Positions 1 through 6,920 of a DNA stretch of 13,518 bases are shown here, in pieces (the stretch's first letter is position 1; each line of letters starts with the position of its first letter). The stretch lies in assembly GCA_030688115.1 (NCBI GenBank), contig JAUYIX010000010.1, positions 1-13,518 on the forward strand, given 5' to 3'. The notes below the pieces were generated by a model. The model was given only the letters and a program-made list of their open reading frames with translations, was not told the DNA's origin and ran no database searches. The stretch is from a bacterium. GTDB lineage: Bacteria; Patescibacteriota; JAUYIX01. Both the position numbers and the translations under genes were made by a program.

Positions 1-135
1 GTGCGTGTCGCCTCAGAGTTGGCGGCCAAGCACGGGATTACCCGGGGTTGGCAGCTTTTTACCCGGGTTGGTAAGGGCGGCGGCCAAGAGATCGGTCACG
101 TGCATTTTCATCTCATCTCGGGCAAGCGGGCTTAG
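1..135 (+). CDS. HIT-family (histidine triad) protein, 3' fragment
   Basis: The first 44 codons of the window are an open frame that ends in TAG and carries a histidine triad, H-V-H-F-H-L-I, at fragment residues 33-39, preceded by G-Q-E-I-G. This is the C-terminal active site of HINT-type HIT proteins, which hydrolyse nucleoside phosphoramidates or adenylylated substrates; the middle histidine is the nucleophile in the family. The upstream part lies outside the window. The initial GTG is just the first in-frame codon, not a claimed start. Family HIT proteins are usually about 110-140 residues, so roughly a third is visible. The exact substrate cannot be told from this piece. The next gene is 170 bases downstream, so co-transcription is doubtful. 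Confidence 0.85.
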   Translation: MRVASELAAKHGITRGWQLFTRVGKGGGQEIGHVHFHLISGKRA

Positions 136-268
136 CGCCTAGTCCCGACCGGTTCTACCTTTAATCGGAGCTGCGCAAGTCCAGGAACATCGTTCTTACT
201 TTTTAGTGGGATCATAGAGGGTCCCGAGAGTGGCCCGGAGGTGCCCCTGGGGGGCGAGCGCCCGCGCT

Positions 269-296
269 TTTACGTCAGCTCTAAATCCGCTACACT
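269..296 (+). promoter_or_regulatory. Candidate sigma70 promoter for the 662-residue gene
   Basis: TTTACG (269-274) and TACACT (291-296) are separated by 16 bases. Each matches consensus at 4 of 6 positions. Transcription would begin near 303, only about 3 bases before the ATG at 306, giving an almost leaderless mRNA. No Shine-Dalgarno sequence is present. The preceding stretch 136-268 holds no gene. It contains a GGGATC/GGTCCC hairpin (208-213 with 220-225) and a GC-rich block near 241-266 that could end the HIT transcript, but neither has a convincing T tract. Confidence 0.45.
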
Positions 297-305
297 AACG
301 TATCT

Positions 306-2294
306 ATGCCAGGAGAACGCCCAGGGCCCGGCCCAGAATTCCTCAAAGGTAAGTACGGACTGCACAACGCACCGGAGGTTGAGGCTGCCGCCGAGAAAAC
401 CGAGCAGCTGACCGGAGAAGCACCCAAGACCGCAGAAGCTAAAATCCAGAACTACCTGGATCGTCTCGAGAGGCTAGTACTCGATCCCAAGCAAGAACAA
501 CAAAAGAAGATGTTCGGGGGAGAATCTCGACCACGCGCGCTCACGTTGCTAAGAGAAATGGTCCTCAACAAGTATGTTCGTCCTAACAAAGAAAAGATGG
601 CCGCCGGAGCCGCACGCGTGGAGGAGAGAGCTGCTCGGAACCTCGGCATTGAGGCGCACTACGGCGAGGCCGAGCTAGCCGAGCGGGGAGATATCGCCGT
701 GAAAGACCTCGAGAAGTCGCTCGACAACTGGATCTCGTATCTCTCCGACGCCAACGAACCCTACCCCGTGTGGTTCCGCTACTATGCCTTTAGAAACGTA
801 CTGGACCTCGGCGACTACGACAAGGACAAGGGCGAGTTTACCAAGCGCTCGGCCGGCTCTACGCGCCTCTTCCCGGATATCGACCGCGGGGCGCTCGCCT
901 ACGTCGAGCAAATGATTGAGGCGAGCCGTGATCCCGTCATGCTGGGTCGCCTCCAAAAAGCGCAACAAGCAGTGGCCCTCGAGGACATCCCCCAAGAGCA
1001 ACTCATCACCAAAGAGCGAGCAGCCAAGTTCGCCAAGTTATCCTTTGCCAAGCAGTATGCCGAGGGTATCCGCCAAGCCGGCGAGATAACACCCGAGATG
1101 CGCCAAGAGACCCACGGTAAGTGGGTCAAGTACCAAAAAGGTACGGACCCTACGGCACTCTGGGCCTCGCTCCAAAACAAAGGCACGGCCTGGTGCACCA
1201 AAGGCTTTGCCACCGCTGAGACCCAGCTTAAGGGTGGCGACTTCTACGTCTACTACACCAACGATCGGCAAGGTAACCCCGCTATTCCGAGGATTGCCAT
1301 CCGTATGCAGGGAGAACAGATCGGAGAAGCACGCGGAGTAGCCGACAACGACCAAAATCTCGAGGGCAACATGGCAGCAATTGCGGACGAAAAGATGCAA
1401 GCGCTGCCGGGTGCCGAACGCTACCGCAAAGCATCCAGTGACATGAAGCAGCTCACGTCACTCGAGAAAAAAGTAACAGAGGGGCTAGAGCTGACGGGAC
1501 AGGAGCTGCGCTTTTTATACGAACTCAACTCACCCATTGAGGGCTTTGGCTACGAGAGTGACCCGCGTATCGCGGAGCTACGAGGTAGGCGCAACGCTGA
1601 GTCCGACATGCTAATAGTCTTTGACGCCACCCCGGAGCAGATCGCGCATAGCGCCACAGAGATCCGCTCTGATACCAAAGCCTACGTGGGCAAACTAGAA
1701 CCCGGCATCTTTAAGCTCCTCAGCCAACATCCCCAAATAGAGCACATCTACACGCACTTCCCAGACCGACCCATCCGCCGAGAGCGTCTCAAGGCAGGTG
1801 GTAAAACCGCAGAACAATATATCCAAGAGATCAAGAGCACCGTAGACGCGGGAGGTCAAAGGATGCAGATCGGATCCTGGGCCCAAAGCATGCTCCAAAA
1901 AGAGGAGGAGTTCCGGCCAAGCGAGACCGTCCAAGATATCGACCTCTTCTATCTCTCGGTCGGCGATCTCATGACGCCGGAAGAAGAAAAGCAGCGGGGC
2001 TATCTCACCACCCAAGAACTATTCTACAATCCGGGCCAAAAGACCCGCATTGAGGAGTACGGCCTCGAGCTCGCCCCGGCAGAAACAGGCCCCGAGCTCC
2101 GTCGCAAGCACAAAGACCAGCCCTATGGCGATGTATTCTGGGTCGGTACGCAACCTATTACCGGTCGCGGCGGCGGTCCGCGCGTCTTCTCGCTCGCGCG
2201 GCTCTCGGACGGCTCCTGGCTCGGCAGCTACGGTGCCGCGCCCGACGACCAGTGGATTCCCAACGACCGGATTGTCTTCCGCGTCCGCAAGTAG
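306..2294 (+). CDS. Large CPR-type protein of unknown function with a PcfJ-like cysteine core
   Basis: The product has 662 residues, no signal peptide or membrane segment, and is charged throughout, so it is probably cytoplasmic. The N-terminal 240 residues are mostly helical. The core at about 270-365 contains G-T-A-W-C-T-K-G (293-300), then G-D-F-Y-V-Y-Y-T-N-D (311-320), I-P-R-I-A-I-R-M (327-334), G-E-A-R-G-V (340-345) and N-L-E (351-353). C297 is the only cysteine I find. The order of a cysteine, an aromatic strand, a basic strand and an R-G...N motif recalls the PcfJ-like domain of mobile elements, but this is a resemblance from memory. The C-terminus (about 545-662: D-L-F-Y-L, L-E-L-A-P-A-E-T-G-P, D-Q-W-I-P, F-R-V-R-K) resembles a domain I recall at the end of many CPR hypothetical proteins. 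Function is unknown. The ATG is preferred because the promoter lies immediately upstream. Confidence 0.85.
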   Translation: MPGERPGPGPEFLKGKYGLHNAPEVEAAAEKTEQLTGEAPKTAEAKIQNYLDRLERLVLDPKQEQQKKMFGGESRPRALTLLREMVLNKYVRPNKEKMAAGAARVEERAARNLGIEAHYGEAELAERGDIAVKDLEKSLDNWISYLSDANEPYPVWFRYYAFRNVLDLGDYDKDKGEFTKRSAGSTRLFPDIDRGALAYVEQMIEASRDPVMLGRLQKAQQAVALEDIPQEQLITKERAAKFAKLSFAKQYAEGIRQAGEITPEMRQETHGKWVKYQKGTDPTALWASLQNKGTAWCTKGFATAETQLKGGDFYVYYTNDRQGNPAIPRIAIRMQGEQIGEARGVADNDQNLEGNMAAIADEKMQALPGAERYRKASSDMKQLTSLEKKVTEGLELTGQELRFLYELNSPIEGFGYESDPRIAELRGRRNAESDMLIVFDATPEQIAHSATEIRSDTKAYVGKLEPGIFKLLSQHPQIEHIYTHFPDRPIRRERLKAGGKTAEQYIQEIKSTVDAGGQRMQIGSWAQSMLQKEEEFRPSETVQDIDLFYLSVGDLMTPEEEKQRGYLTTQELFYNPGQKTRIEEYGLELAPAETGPELRRKHKDQPYGDVFWVGTQPITGRGGGPRVFSLARLSDGSWLGSYGAAPDDQWIPNDRIVFRVRK

Positions 2295-2340
2295 CCCTTA
2301 AACCCTTAGTCTTTTTGACCCTTGCGACCCTTGGGCCCTT
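2295..2340 (+). repeat. Short tandem CCCTT motif, five copies
   Basis: CCCTT begins at 2295, 2303, 2319, 2328 and 2336, giving spacings of 8, 16, 9 and 8 bases: an approximately 8-base period with one copy missing. The tract starts directly after the stop codon of the 662-residue gene and leads into a strong hairpin. It may be a degenerate microsatellite or part of a 3' untranslated region. Confidence 0.5.
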
Positions 2341-2349
2341 AGGCACTTG

Positions 2350-2368
2350 GGCCGCCCCGTGGGCGGCC
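2350..2368 (+). terminator. GC-rich hairpin after the 662-residue gene, probable terminator
   Basis: GGCCGCCC (2350-2357) pairs perfectly with GGGCGGCC (2361-2368) across a CGT loop: eight G-C pairs. The downstream sequence has only scattered T residues and no proper T run, so this may stop transcription less cleanly than a classic intrinsic terminator, or may protect the 3' end. It separates the upstream gene from the rpsU promoter. Confidence 0.5.
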
Positions 2369-2407
2369 GAGCAATTCTTGATCAATTTGTTGGGCGAGTG
2401 CAAGGTC

Positions 2408-2436
2408 TTGACGCTACGGGGCTAAATACGTACGAT
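2408..2436 (+). promoter_or_regulatory. Sigma70 promoter of the rpsU-yqeY-ybeY run
   Basis: TTGACG (2408-2413) and TACGAT (2431-2436) are separated by exactly 17 bases. The -35 box matches 5 of 6 consensus positions and the -10 box 4 of 6. The start point should fall near 2443, about 7 bases before the rpsU ATG, leaving no room for a Shine-Dalgarno sequence. Confidence 0.8.
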
Positions 2437-2449
2437 AGCCGTTACACAT

Positions 2450-2698
2450 ATGGTTGACGTAAAACGCAAAGAACGCGAATCACTTGAGAGTCTGATTAGA
2501 CGCTTTAATAAGCGTGTCATGCAGTCCGGAAGAGTTTTAGATGCGCGCAAGAGCCGTTTTTTTGAGCGCAAAAAGAGCCGTAACCTGCAACGACAATCGG
2601 CCATCCGATCGGCCCAGATTAAAGCCGAAAAAGATCTGGAACGGAAACTCGGCAAGCTGCCGCTAGGATCAGACCGACGCAATCGTCGGGGTCCTTAA
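2450..2698 (+). CDS. rpsU: 30S ribosomal protein S21 (bS21)
   Basis: The product is an 82-residue, strongly basic protein. It opens with the bS21 pattern: V-K-R-K-E-x-E-S-L-E-S-L-I-R-R-F-N-K-R-V, then Q-S-G and R-K-S-R-F-F-E (residues 33-39), followed by a lysine/arginine-rich helix. bS21 sits at the 30S platform near the 3' end of 16S rRNA and the anti-Shine-Dalgarno region, helping mRNA binding. It is about ten residues longer than the E. coli protein (71), with an extended basic tail. The gene heads a run with yqeY 12 bases downstream; rpsU and yqeY are also adjacent in Bacillus subtilis, which supports both calls. Translation probably starts on a 5' leader of only about 7 bases. Confidence 0.92.
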   Translation: MVDVKRKERESLESLIRRFNKRVMQSGRVLDARKSRFFERKKSRNLQRQSAIRSAQIKAEKDLERKLGKLPLGSDRRNRRGP

Positions 2699-2710
2699 AG
2701 TCACGCCGGC

Positions 2711-3169
2711 ATGTCACTTTTGCAACGGATCGATCAGGATGTTAAGGCGGCACTTAAAAGTGGCGATACCTTAAAGCGTCAAACATTGGGTATGGTAAAA
2801 GCGGCGCTCAGCAACTATCGGATTGCCCAGCGCAAGACCGAGCTCGATGACGCGGACGTGATCTCGGTACTCACCAAAGAGGTCAAGTCGCGTAAAGATT
2901 CTGCGGCTGAGTATACAAAAGCAGGAGCTCGGGATCGTGCCGACAAAGAGGAGCAAGAGGTCGCCTTGCTCAACGAGTATCTGCCGGCCCAAATGAGCCA
3001 GCAAGAGATTGGGACGGTCGTATCCGCCGCGCTCCAAAAAACGGGTGCTAAAGGGCTCAAGGATATGGGCAAAGTTATGGGAGTCGTCTCAAAAGAGCTC
3101 AAGGGCCGCGCCGACTTAAAGGCGGTCAACGAGTTGGTAAAACGACTTCTCGGACAACCGGGTGCATAA
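2711..3169 (+). CDS. yqeY: GatB/YqeY-domain protein
   Basis: The 152-residue product has the usual YqeY length and pattern: an N-terminal helix (S-L-L-Q-R-I-D-Q-D-V-K-A-A-L-K-S-G-D), the segment K-R-Q-T-L-G-M-V-K-A-A, then K-E-V-K-S-R-K-D-S-A-A-E-Y near 53-65, E-V-A-L-L-N-E-Y-L-P-A-Q-M near 83-95, and a tail-like C-terminal domain with K-D-M-G-K-V-M-G-V. The family is homologous to the helical tail of the tRNA amidotransferase subunit GatB. Its role is not firmly established; tRNA binding or a link to amidotransferase is commonly suggested. The ATG lies 12 bases after rpsU with no ribosome-binding site, so it is most likely read from the rpsU transcript. Its end overlaps the ybeY start by 8 bases. 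Confidence 0.9.
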   Translation: MSLLQRIDQDVKAALKSGDTLKRQTLGMVKAALSNYRIAQRKTELDDADVISVLTKEVKSRKDSAAEYTKAGARDRADKEEQEVALLNEYLPAQMSQQEIGTVVSAALQKTGAKGLKDMGKVMGVVSKELKGRADLKAVNELVKRLLGQPGA

Positions 3170-3698
3170 TCTCAAGATCAACAACCGAACATCCTGCAAA
3201 GTCCCTAGGGCTATGCTGCGGCGGGTTCTTGTCAAGACGTTGGCCCTAAAAACCATGAGTAAGCCGGTCAGAGAGGCACTCCGGCGACGCACAACCGAGA
3301 CCAGCTTGGTTTTTTTGGACGATCGGTCGATGTTACGACTCAACAAGCTCTACCGCGGTAAAAAAACCACTACAAATGTGCTCTCTTTTTCTTTTGTGCG
3401 GCCTCCAAATAAGATTGCGGCCGGCAGTGTACTTTTGCTGGGGGAGATTTTGATTTCTCCTAAGCAGGCGGCTCTGGATGCACGCCGACAGGGACACACT
3501 TTGGCAGATGAGATAGTCCTATTATTTTTACATGGTCTATTACATGTGCTTGGGTTTGATCACGAGTTGAGTTCTGCCAAAAAAAAGGTGATGCGACAGG
3601 CAGAACAAGATGTAATCGCACAAATCCCCAGACTTAAACGCGCCGTGAGCGGGGACGGGCTGCTCATACGCGAGCTCGTGTATCCCGGTAAAAAGTAG
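3162..3698 (+). CDS. ybeY: Endoribonuclease YbeY (rRNA maturation factor)
   Basis: YbeY is a zinc-dependent single-strand endoribonuclease that matures the 3' end of 16S rRNA and takes part in ribosome quality control. The zinc motif H-x3-H-x5-H is complete: H124, H128 and H134 in H-G-L-L-H-V-L-G-F-D-H. Other family features are T-T-N-V-L-S-F-S-F (70-78), G-E-I-L-I-S (94-99) and the N-terminal strand L-K-I-N-N. Length is 178 residues, slightly longer than the usual 150-160. The GTG start overlaps the yqeY stop by 8 bases and keeps the N-terminal strand; the first internal ATG would remove it. This implies translational coupling. In B. subtilis ybeY and dgkA are likewise neighbours. Confidence 0.92.
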   Translation: MHNLKINNRTSCKVPRAMLRRVLVKTLALKTMSKPVREALRRRTTETSLVFLDDRSMLRLNKLYRGKKTTTNVLSFSFVRPPNKIAAGSVLLLGEILISPKQAALDARRQGHTLADEIVLLFLHGLLHVLGFDHELSSAKKKVMRQAEQDVIAQIPRLKRAVSGDGLLIRELVYPGKK

Positions 3699-3705
3699 GT
3701 ATACT
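3697..3705 (+). promoter_or_regulatory. Candidate -10 promoter element for dgkA
   Basis: TATACT (3700-3705, 5 of 6 to consensus) straddles the end of ybeY; the preceding bases AGG give G at the extended -10 position. No good -35 box is visible. The start point would be near 3712, 10 bases before the dgkA ATG. The same eight bases GGTATACT recur before ftsA. An AGGTG at 3709-3713 could act as a weak Shine-Dalgarno sequence on read-through transcripts. Confidence 0.45.
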
Positions 3706-3721
3706 GGCAGGTGTTACATAC

Positions 3722-4099
3722 ATGACTAAAAAAAGCTCTCGCTACCAGATTAATAGTCTCAGGGCGGCCCTGCAGGGCATGGCCTATGCACTCAAGCGCG
3801 AGGTCAATTTTAGGATTGAAGTTGCGGTTGGTATTGTGGCGGTCGTGCTCGGTGTCGCTTTGAGTATCTCGCAGATTGAGTGGCTGATTTTGGTCCTTAC
3901 GATCGGGGTAGTGCTGGCACTTGAGTTGGTAAATACCGGCTTTGAGCGGCTGGCCGATGCCCAAATCGCGCACTTTGATCCGCAAATCAAGATTGCCAAG
4001 GATGTAAGCGCCGGCGCGGTGCTGATTGCGAGCATTATGTCAGTTGCGATCGGGTTTTGGCTGTTTGTCCCACGGATAGTGGATATTTTGGTATACTAA
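3722..4099 (+). CDS. dgkA: Diacylglycerol kinase / undecaprenol kinase family membrane protein
   Basis: The 125-residue product belongs to the small trimeric DgkA family of integral membrane lipid kinases, which phosphorylate diacylglycerol or undecaprenol with ATP. The family hallmark E-x-x-N-T-x-x-E is present as E68-L-V-N71-T-G-F-E75, followed by R-L-A-D (76-79) and K-I-A-K-D-V-S-A-G-A-V-L-I (90-102). Three hydrophobic segments lie at about 33-50, 54-70 and 96-117. Members from Gram-positive bacteria are undecaprenol kinases; the substrate here cannot be decided from sequence, but a cell-wall lipid-carrier role fits the ybeY-dgkA and ftsA context. The gene begins 23 bases after ybeY and carries the ftsA promoter in its last codons. 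Confidence 0.9.
   Translation: MTKKSSRYQINSLRAALQGMAYALKREVNFRIEVAVGIVAVVLGVALSISQIEWLILVLTIGVVLALELVNTGFERLADAQIAHFDPQIKIAKDVSAGAVLIASIMSVAIGFWLFVPRIVDILVY
4089..4097 (+). promoter_or_regulatory. Extended -10 promoter for ftsA
   Basis: TGG-TATACT is a perfect extended -10 (TGn) followed by a 5-of-6 hexamer, inside the last codons of dgkA. No recognisable -35 box lies 17 bases upstream, as is common for extended -10 promoters. Transcription would start near 4104, leaving about 17 bases before the ATG at 4121, without a Shine-Dalgarno sequence. Confidence 0.6.
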
Positions 4100-4120
4100 A
4101 CGGGTTAAATAGACTTCCTT

Positions 4121-5359
4121 ATGCCTAAAGACGATCTCCTTGTAGGACTCGATATTGGTTCGTCCACTGTTAGAGTTGTTATCGGTAAAACCGATCCAGA
4201 GCGGCAGTTGCCCTCGATCGTTGGTATTGGAGAACACGCCGCCGGAGGGATCCGCAAAGGGAATGTCGTTGATCTCGAGGAGGCGGTCTCGTCGATCTCG
4301 GGTGCCCTCGAAAAAGCCGAGCGTATGGTGGGGTCGGCGGTCGAGTCCGCTTTTGTGAGTGTCTCGGCCGATCAGATTACGGCGCAGAGTTCCAAGGGCG
4401 TGATTGCGGTTGCTAAAGCCGATGGCGAGATTACCGAGGACGATGTAACGCGCGCGATTGAGGCGGCCCAGGCCGTGTCGATGCCGCCCAATCAGGAGAT
4501 CTTACATATTATCCCGCGTCAATTTAATGTTGATGATCAAAAAGGCGTCAAAGACCCGGTCGGGATGAACGGCGTGCGCTTAGAGGTCGAGGCCCTGATC
4601 ATGTATGCGGCCGCAAACCTGGTCAAAAATATTACAAAGGCTATTTTTAGGGCCGGTGTGGATATTGAGGATTTGGTCTTGGCACCGCTTGCGGCCGCTC
4701 AATCCGTTTTGACTAAACGTCAAAAAGAGTTGGGAATAGCTGTCGTGGATGTCGGCGGAGCGACGACCGGTCTGGCGGTTTTTGAGGAGGGGGAGTTATT
4801 GCATACGACGGTTCTGCCGATCGGGGGATCACATATTACAAACGATATCGCGATTGGGCTACGCACCTCGGTCGAGGTCGCCGAAAAAGTCAAAGTCGAG
4901 TACGGGTTTGCTAATCCCGCCGAGGTAAATCAAAACGAGGAGATCGATTTGTCTAAGATTGATCCGGCTGAGTCGGAGACGGTGGCCAAAAAACATGTCT
5001 CGGAGATTATTGAGGCGCGCTTGGCTGAGATTTTTGAGATGGTTGATAAAGAGTTGAGGCGCTTGCGTCGCAGCGGAAAGTTGCCGGCCGGGATCGTTTT
5101 GACGGGGGCGGCGGCAAAGATGCCCGGCGTGATTGATGTGGCTAAAAAGACGCTCAAGTTGCCGGTGCAGGTTGGGTTCCCTAAGGAGTTACCGTTTGCG
5201 GTTGATAAGATTGATGACCCGGCCTACGCTACTGCCGTGGGGTTGGTGCTTTGGGCGGCTGATTTGCGCGCGCGTGGTCAGACTCCGGCACAACGCTTTG
5301 GAGCGGTGGGGGATACGGTCGGCAAGCTCAAGAGTTGGTTTAAATCGCTCTTGCCTTAG
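4121..5359 (+). CDS. ftsA: Cell division protein FtsA
   Basis: FtsA is the actin-like ATPase that ties FtsZ filaments to the inner membrane and recruits divisome proteins. The 412-residue product has the phosphate-1 loop L-D-I-G-S-S-T-V-R (10-18), the FtsA-specific 1C domain (about 85-165), the phosphate-2 loop V-D-V-G-G-A-T-T-G-L (209-218) and the adenosine motif L-T-G-A-A-A-K-M-P-G (327-336). In the last, the second glycine usual in the family is alanine. The C-terminus K-L-K-S-W-F-K-S-L-L (402-411) is a typical amphipathic membrane-targeting helix. No dcw-cluster genes such as ftsQ, murC or ddl lie upstream; instead it follows dgkA by 21 bases. ftsZ is next but separated by 221 bases. Confidence 0.96.
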   Translation: MPKDDLLVGLDIGSSTVRVVIGKTDPERQLPSIVGIGEHAAGGIRKGNVVDLEEAVSSISGALEKAERMVGSAVESAFVSVSADQITAQSSKGVIAVAKADGEITEDDVTRAIEAAQAVSMPPNQEILHIIPRQFNVDDQKGVKDPVGMNGVRLEVEALIMYAAANLVKNITKAIFRAGVDIEDLVLAPLAAAQSVLTKRQKELGIAVVDVGGATTGLAVFEEGELLHTTVLPIGGSHITNDIAIGLRTSVEVAEKVKVEYGFANPAEVNQNEEIDLSKIDPAESETVAKKHVSEIIEARLAEIFEMVDKELRRLRRSGKLPAGIVLTGAAAKMPGVIDVAKKTLKLPVQVGFPKELPFAVDKIDDPAYATAVGLVLWAADLRARGQTPAQRFGAVGDTVGKLKSWFKSLLP

Positions 5360-5580
5360 GTAAGGGACGGATACTTTTTTATATATAAAAAGTTCACAGC
5401 CGGTGGAAAACACTGAACGGCGTATGTGTTCAGTCCTCTCTAGCGCCAGTAAATGGCGTATATGACCCTAAATCACTGAACATTATCTTGTTTCAACAAG
5501 ACACTTGTATTGAACACCTATTGTTCTAGCATCATAAGCACTTCCTGCTTTTACTTATTAATAAGCAGATCTATTACCCT
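5360..5580 (+). promoter_or_regulatory. ftsZ leader with repeated ACTGAACA motifs and several hairpins
   Basis: This 221-bp gap is more AT-rich than its neighbours and full of symmetry. An AT stem ACTTTTT/AAAAAGT lies at 5373-5393. ACTGAAC (5412-5418) pairs with GTTCAGT (5428-5434). CGCCA/TGGCG form a second hairpin (5444-5448 with 5454-5458). TCTTGTT/AACAAGA lie at 5486-5501, and the perfect palindrome CTTATTAATAAG at 5554-5565 is nested in CTGCTT/AAGCAG (5545-5568). The octamer ACTGAACA or a one-base variant occurs at 5412, 5475 and 5509 on the plus strand and at 5427-5434 on the minus strand. A possible promoter is TTGTAT (5505-5510), 16 bases, TAGCAT (5527-5532), but it is weak. The layout suggests operators, or a structured 5' leader, controlling ftsZ; no regulator is identified. 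Confidence 0.55.
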
Positions 5581-6768
5581 ATGGAAATCAAGCCAGAAAT
5601 CGAAACGTTTGCAAAGATAAAAGTTGTTGGTGCCGGCGGCTCCGGTAACGCAGCCTTGCAGCGCATGATCCAAAACAACATCAAGGGTGTTGAATTTATC
5701 GCCGTCAACACGGATGCACAGGCGCTGCATCATACCGATGCGCAAACTAAGATTCATATCGGTAAAACGCTCACGAGGGGACTTGGCGCCGGTATGGATC
5801 CCTCCGTTGGTAAAGCGGCCGCCGAGGAGTCGATCGAGGAGATACACGAGGCGGTCAAAGGCGCCGATATGGTTTTTGTTAGTTGTGGACTCGGCGGTGG
5901 AACCGGCACGGGAGCCGCCCCGGTTATCGCTCAAGCGGCACGCGACGCGGGTGCCCTGACGGTCGCCGTCATTACCAAACCTTTTGATTTTGAAGGAGCT
6001 CAACGCAAGGCAATCGCGCAATCCGGCCTCGAGGAGTTGCAGGAGAAGGTAGACACTATGATCGTGGTCCCTAACGACCGGATCTTTCAGGTGATCGATA
6101 AAAAGACGACCTTACTTGAGGCTTTTTCGATCGTTGACGAGGTGTTGTTTCAGGGTGTTCAGTCAATCTCCGATCTGATCACCGTGCCCGGTTTGGTCAA
6201 CGTAGACTTTGCTGACGTACGGGCTGTCATGCGCGACGCCGGTTCTGCCTTGATGGGAATGGGACGTGCGAGTGGCGAGGAGCGCGCCGCACAAGCCGCC
6301 AAACAGGCGGTAGACTCCCCATTACTGGAGCTCTCGATCAATGGCGCAAAGGGTATCCTGTTTAACGTGACCGCCGGAGAGGACCTCGGAATGGTTGAGA
6401 TCGATGAGGCGGCCAAAATCATCACCGAGTCAGTCGATCCAAACGCCAAGGTGATTTTTGGTGCGGTGATCGATCCCGATATGGGCGATGAGATGAAGGT
6501 CACGGTAATCGCTACCGGGTTTGAGGGTGGTGGCCGTCCGGTCTCGATGAGCCGCGGATTTATGGTCCCCCACAGCGCCCGTAAAGAGTCTGCCGCTGCA
6601 CGGCCGGCAGAACCAGCCCGCCCCTCAGCTCCGATTTTTGGCATGCCGTTTAAGACACAAGAAGTCGCGCGGGTTGCTGCAACGCCATCCCACTCCAGTG
6701 AGAGTGAGTCGGCTAATGAAAACGAACTCGATATTCCTGCCTTTATCCGTAAAAAGATGAAGAAGTAG
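5581..6768 (+). CDS. ftsZ: Cell division protein FtsZ
   Basis: FtsZ is the tubulin-like GTPase that polymerises into the division ring. The 395-residue product shows the nucleotide-binding glycines G-A-G-G-S-G-N-A (17-24), the tubulin signature G-G-G-T-G-T-G-A-A-P (105-114), N-D-R (165-167) and the T7 loop with V-D-F-A-D-V-R (208-214), which supplies catalytic acidic residues to the neighbouring subunit. After the globular part ends near 317, an Ala/Pro/Ser-rich linker (about 318-380) leads to the conserved C-terminal peptide D-I-P-A-F-I-R-K (384-391), which binds FtsA. Presence of both FtsA and this peptide supports an ordinary FtsA-tethered ring. The ATG has no Shine-Dalgarno sequence. The gene ends at its own terminator, so it is probably monocistronic or the last gene of the run. 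Confidence 0.98.
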   Translation: MEIKPEIETFAKIKVVGAGGSGNAALQRMIQNNIKGVEFIAVNTDAQALHHTDAQTKIHIGKTLTRGLGAGMDPSVGKAAAEESIEEIHEAVKGADMVFVSCGLGGGTGTGAAPVIAQAARDAGALTVAVITKPFDFEGAQRKAIAQSGLEELQEKVDTMIVVPNDRIFQVIDKKTTLLEAFSIVDEVLFQGVQSISDLITVPGLVNVDFADVRAVMRDAGSALMGMGRASGEERAAQAAKQAVDSPLLELSINGAKGILFNVTAGEDLGMVEIDEAAKIITESVDPNAKVIFGAVIDPDMGDEMKVTVIATGFEGGGRPVSMSRGFMVPHSARKESAAARPAEPARPSAPIFGMPFKTQEVARVAATPSHSSESESANENELDIPAFIRKKMKK

Positions 6769-6808
6769 GAGTAGCGTGTAAAAACAAAAACGCATCTAGG
6801 AAGTGCGC

Positions 6809-6840
6809 AAAAAGTGTCCGCTCCCGGGCACTTTTTGTTT
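6809..6840 (+). terminator. Intrinsic terminator of ftsZ
   Basis: AAAAAGTGTCC (6809-6819) pairs with GGGCACTTTTT (6826-6836) across the loop GCTCCC, giving eleven pairs with one G-T. The T run continues as TTTTTGTTTT. The complementary A run on the left arm could make it work in both directions. It lies 40 bases after the ftsZ stop. Confidence 0.87.
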
Positions 6841-6920
6841 TAAGCATTGTATGCCGGATCCGCGAGCGTCCGGAAGCAGTCCTTAATAAATATTTAAGCA
6901 GAATCTGATAGGGCATACGT

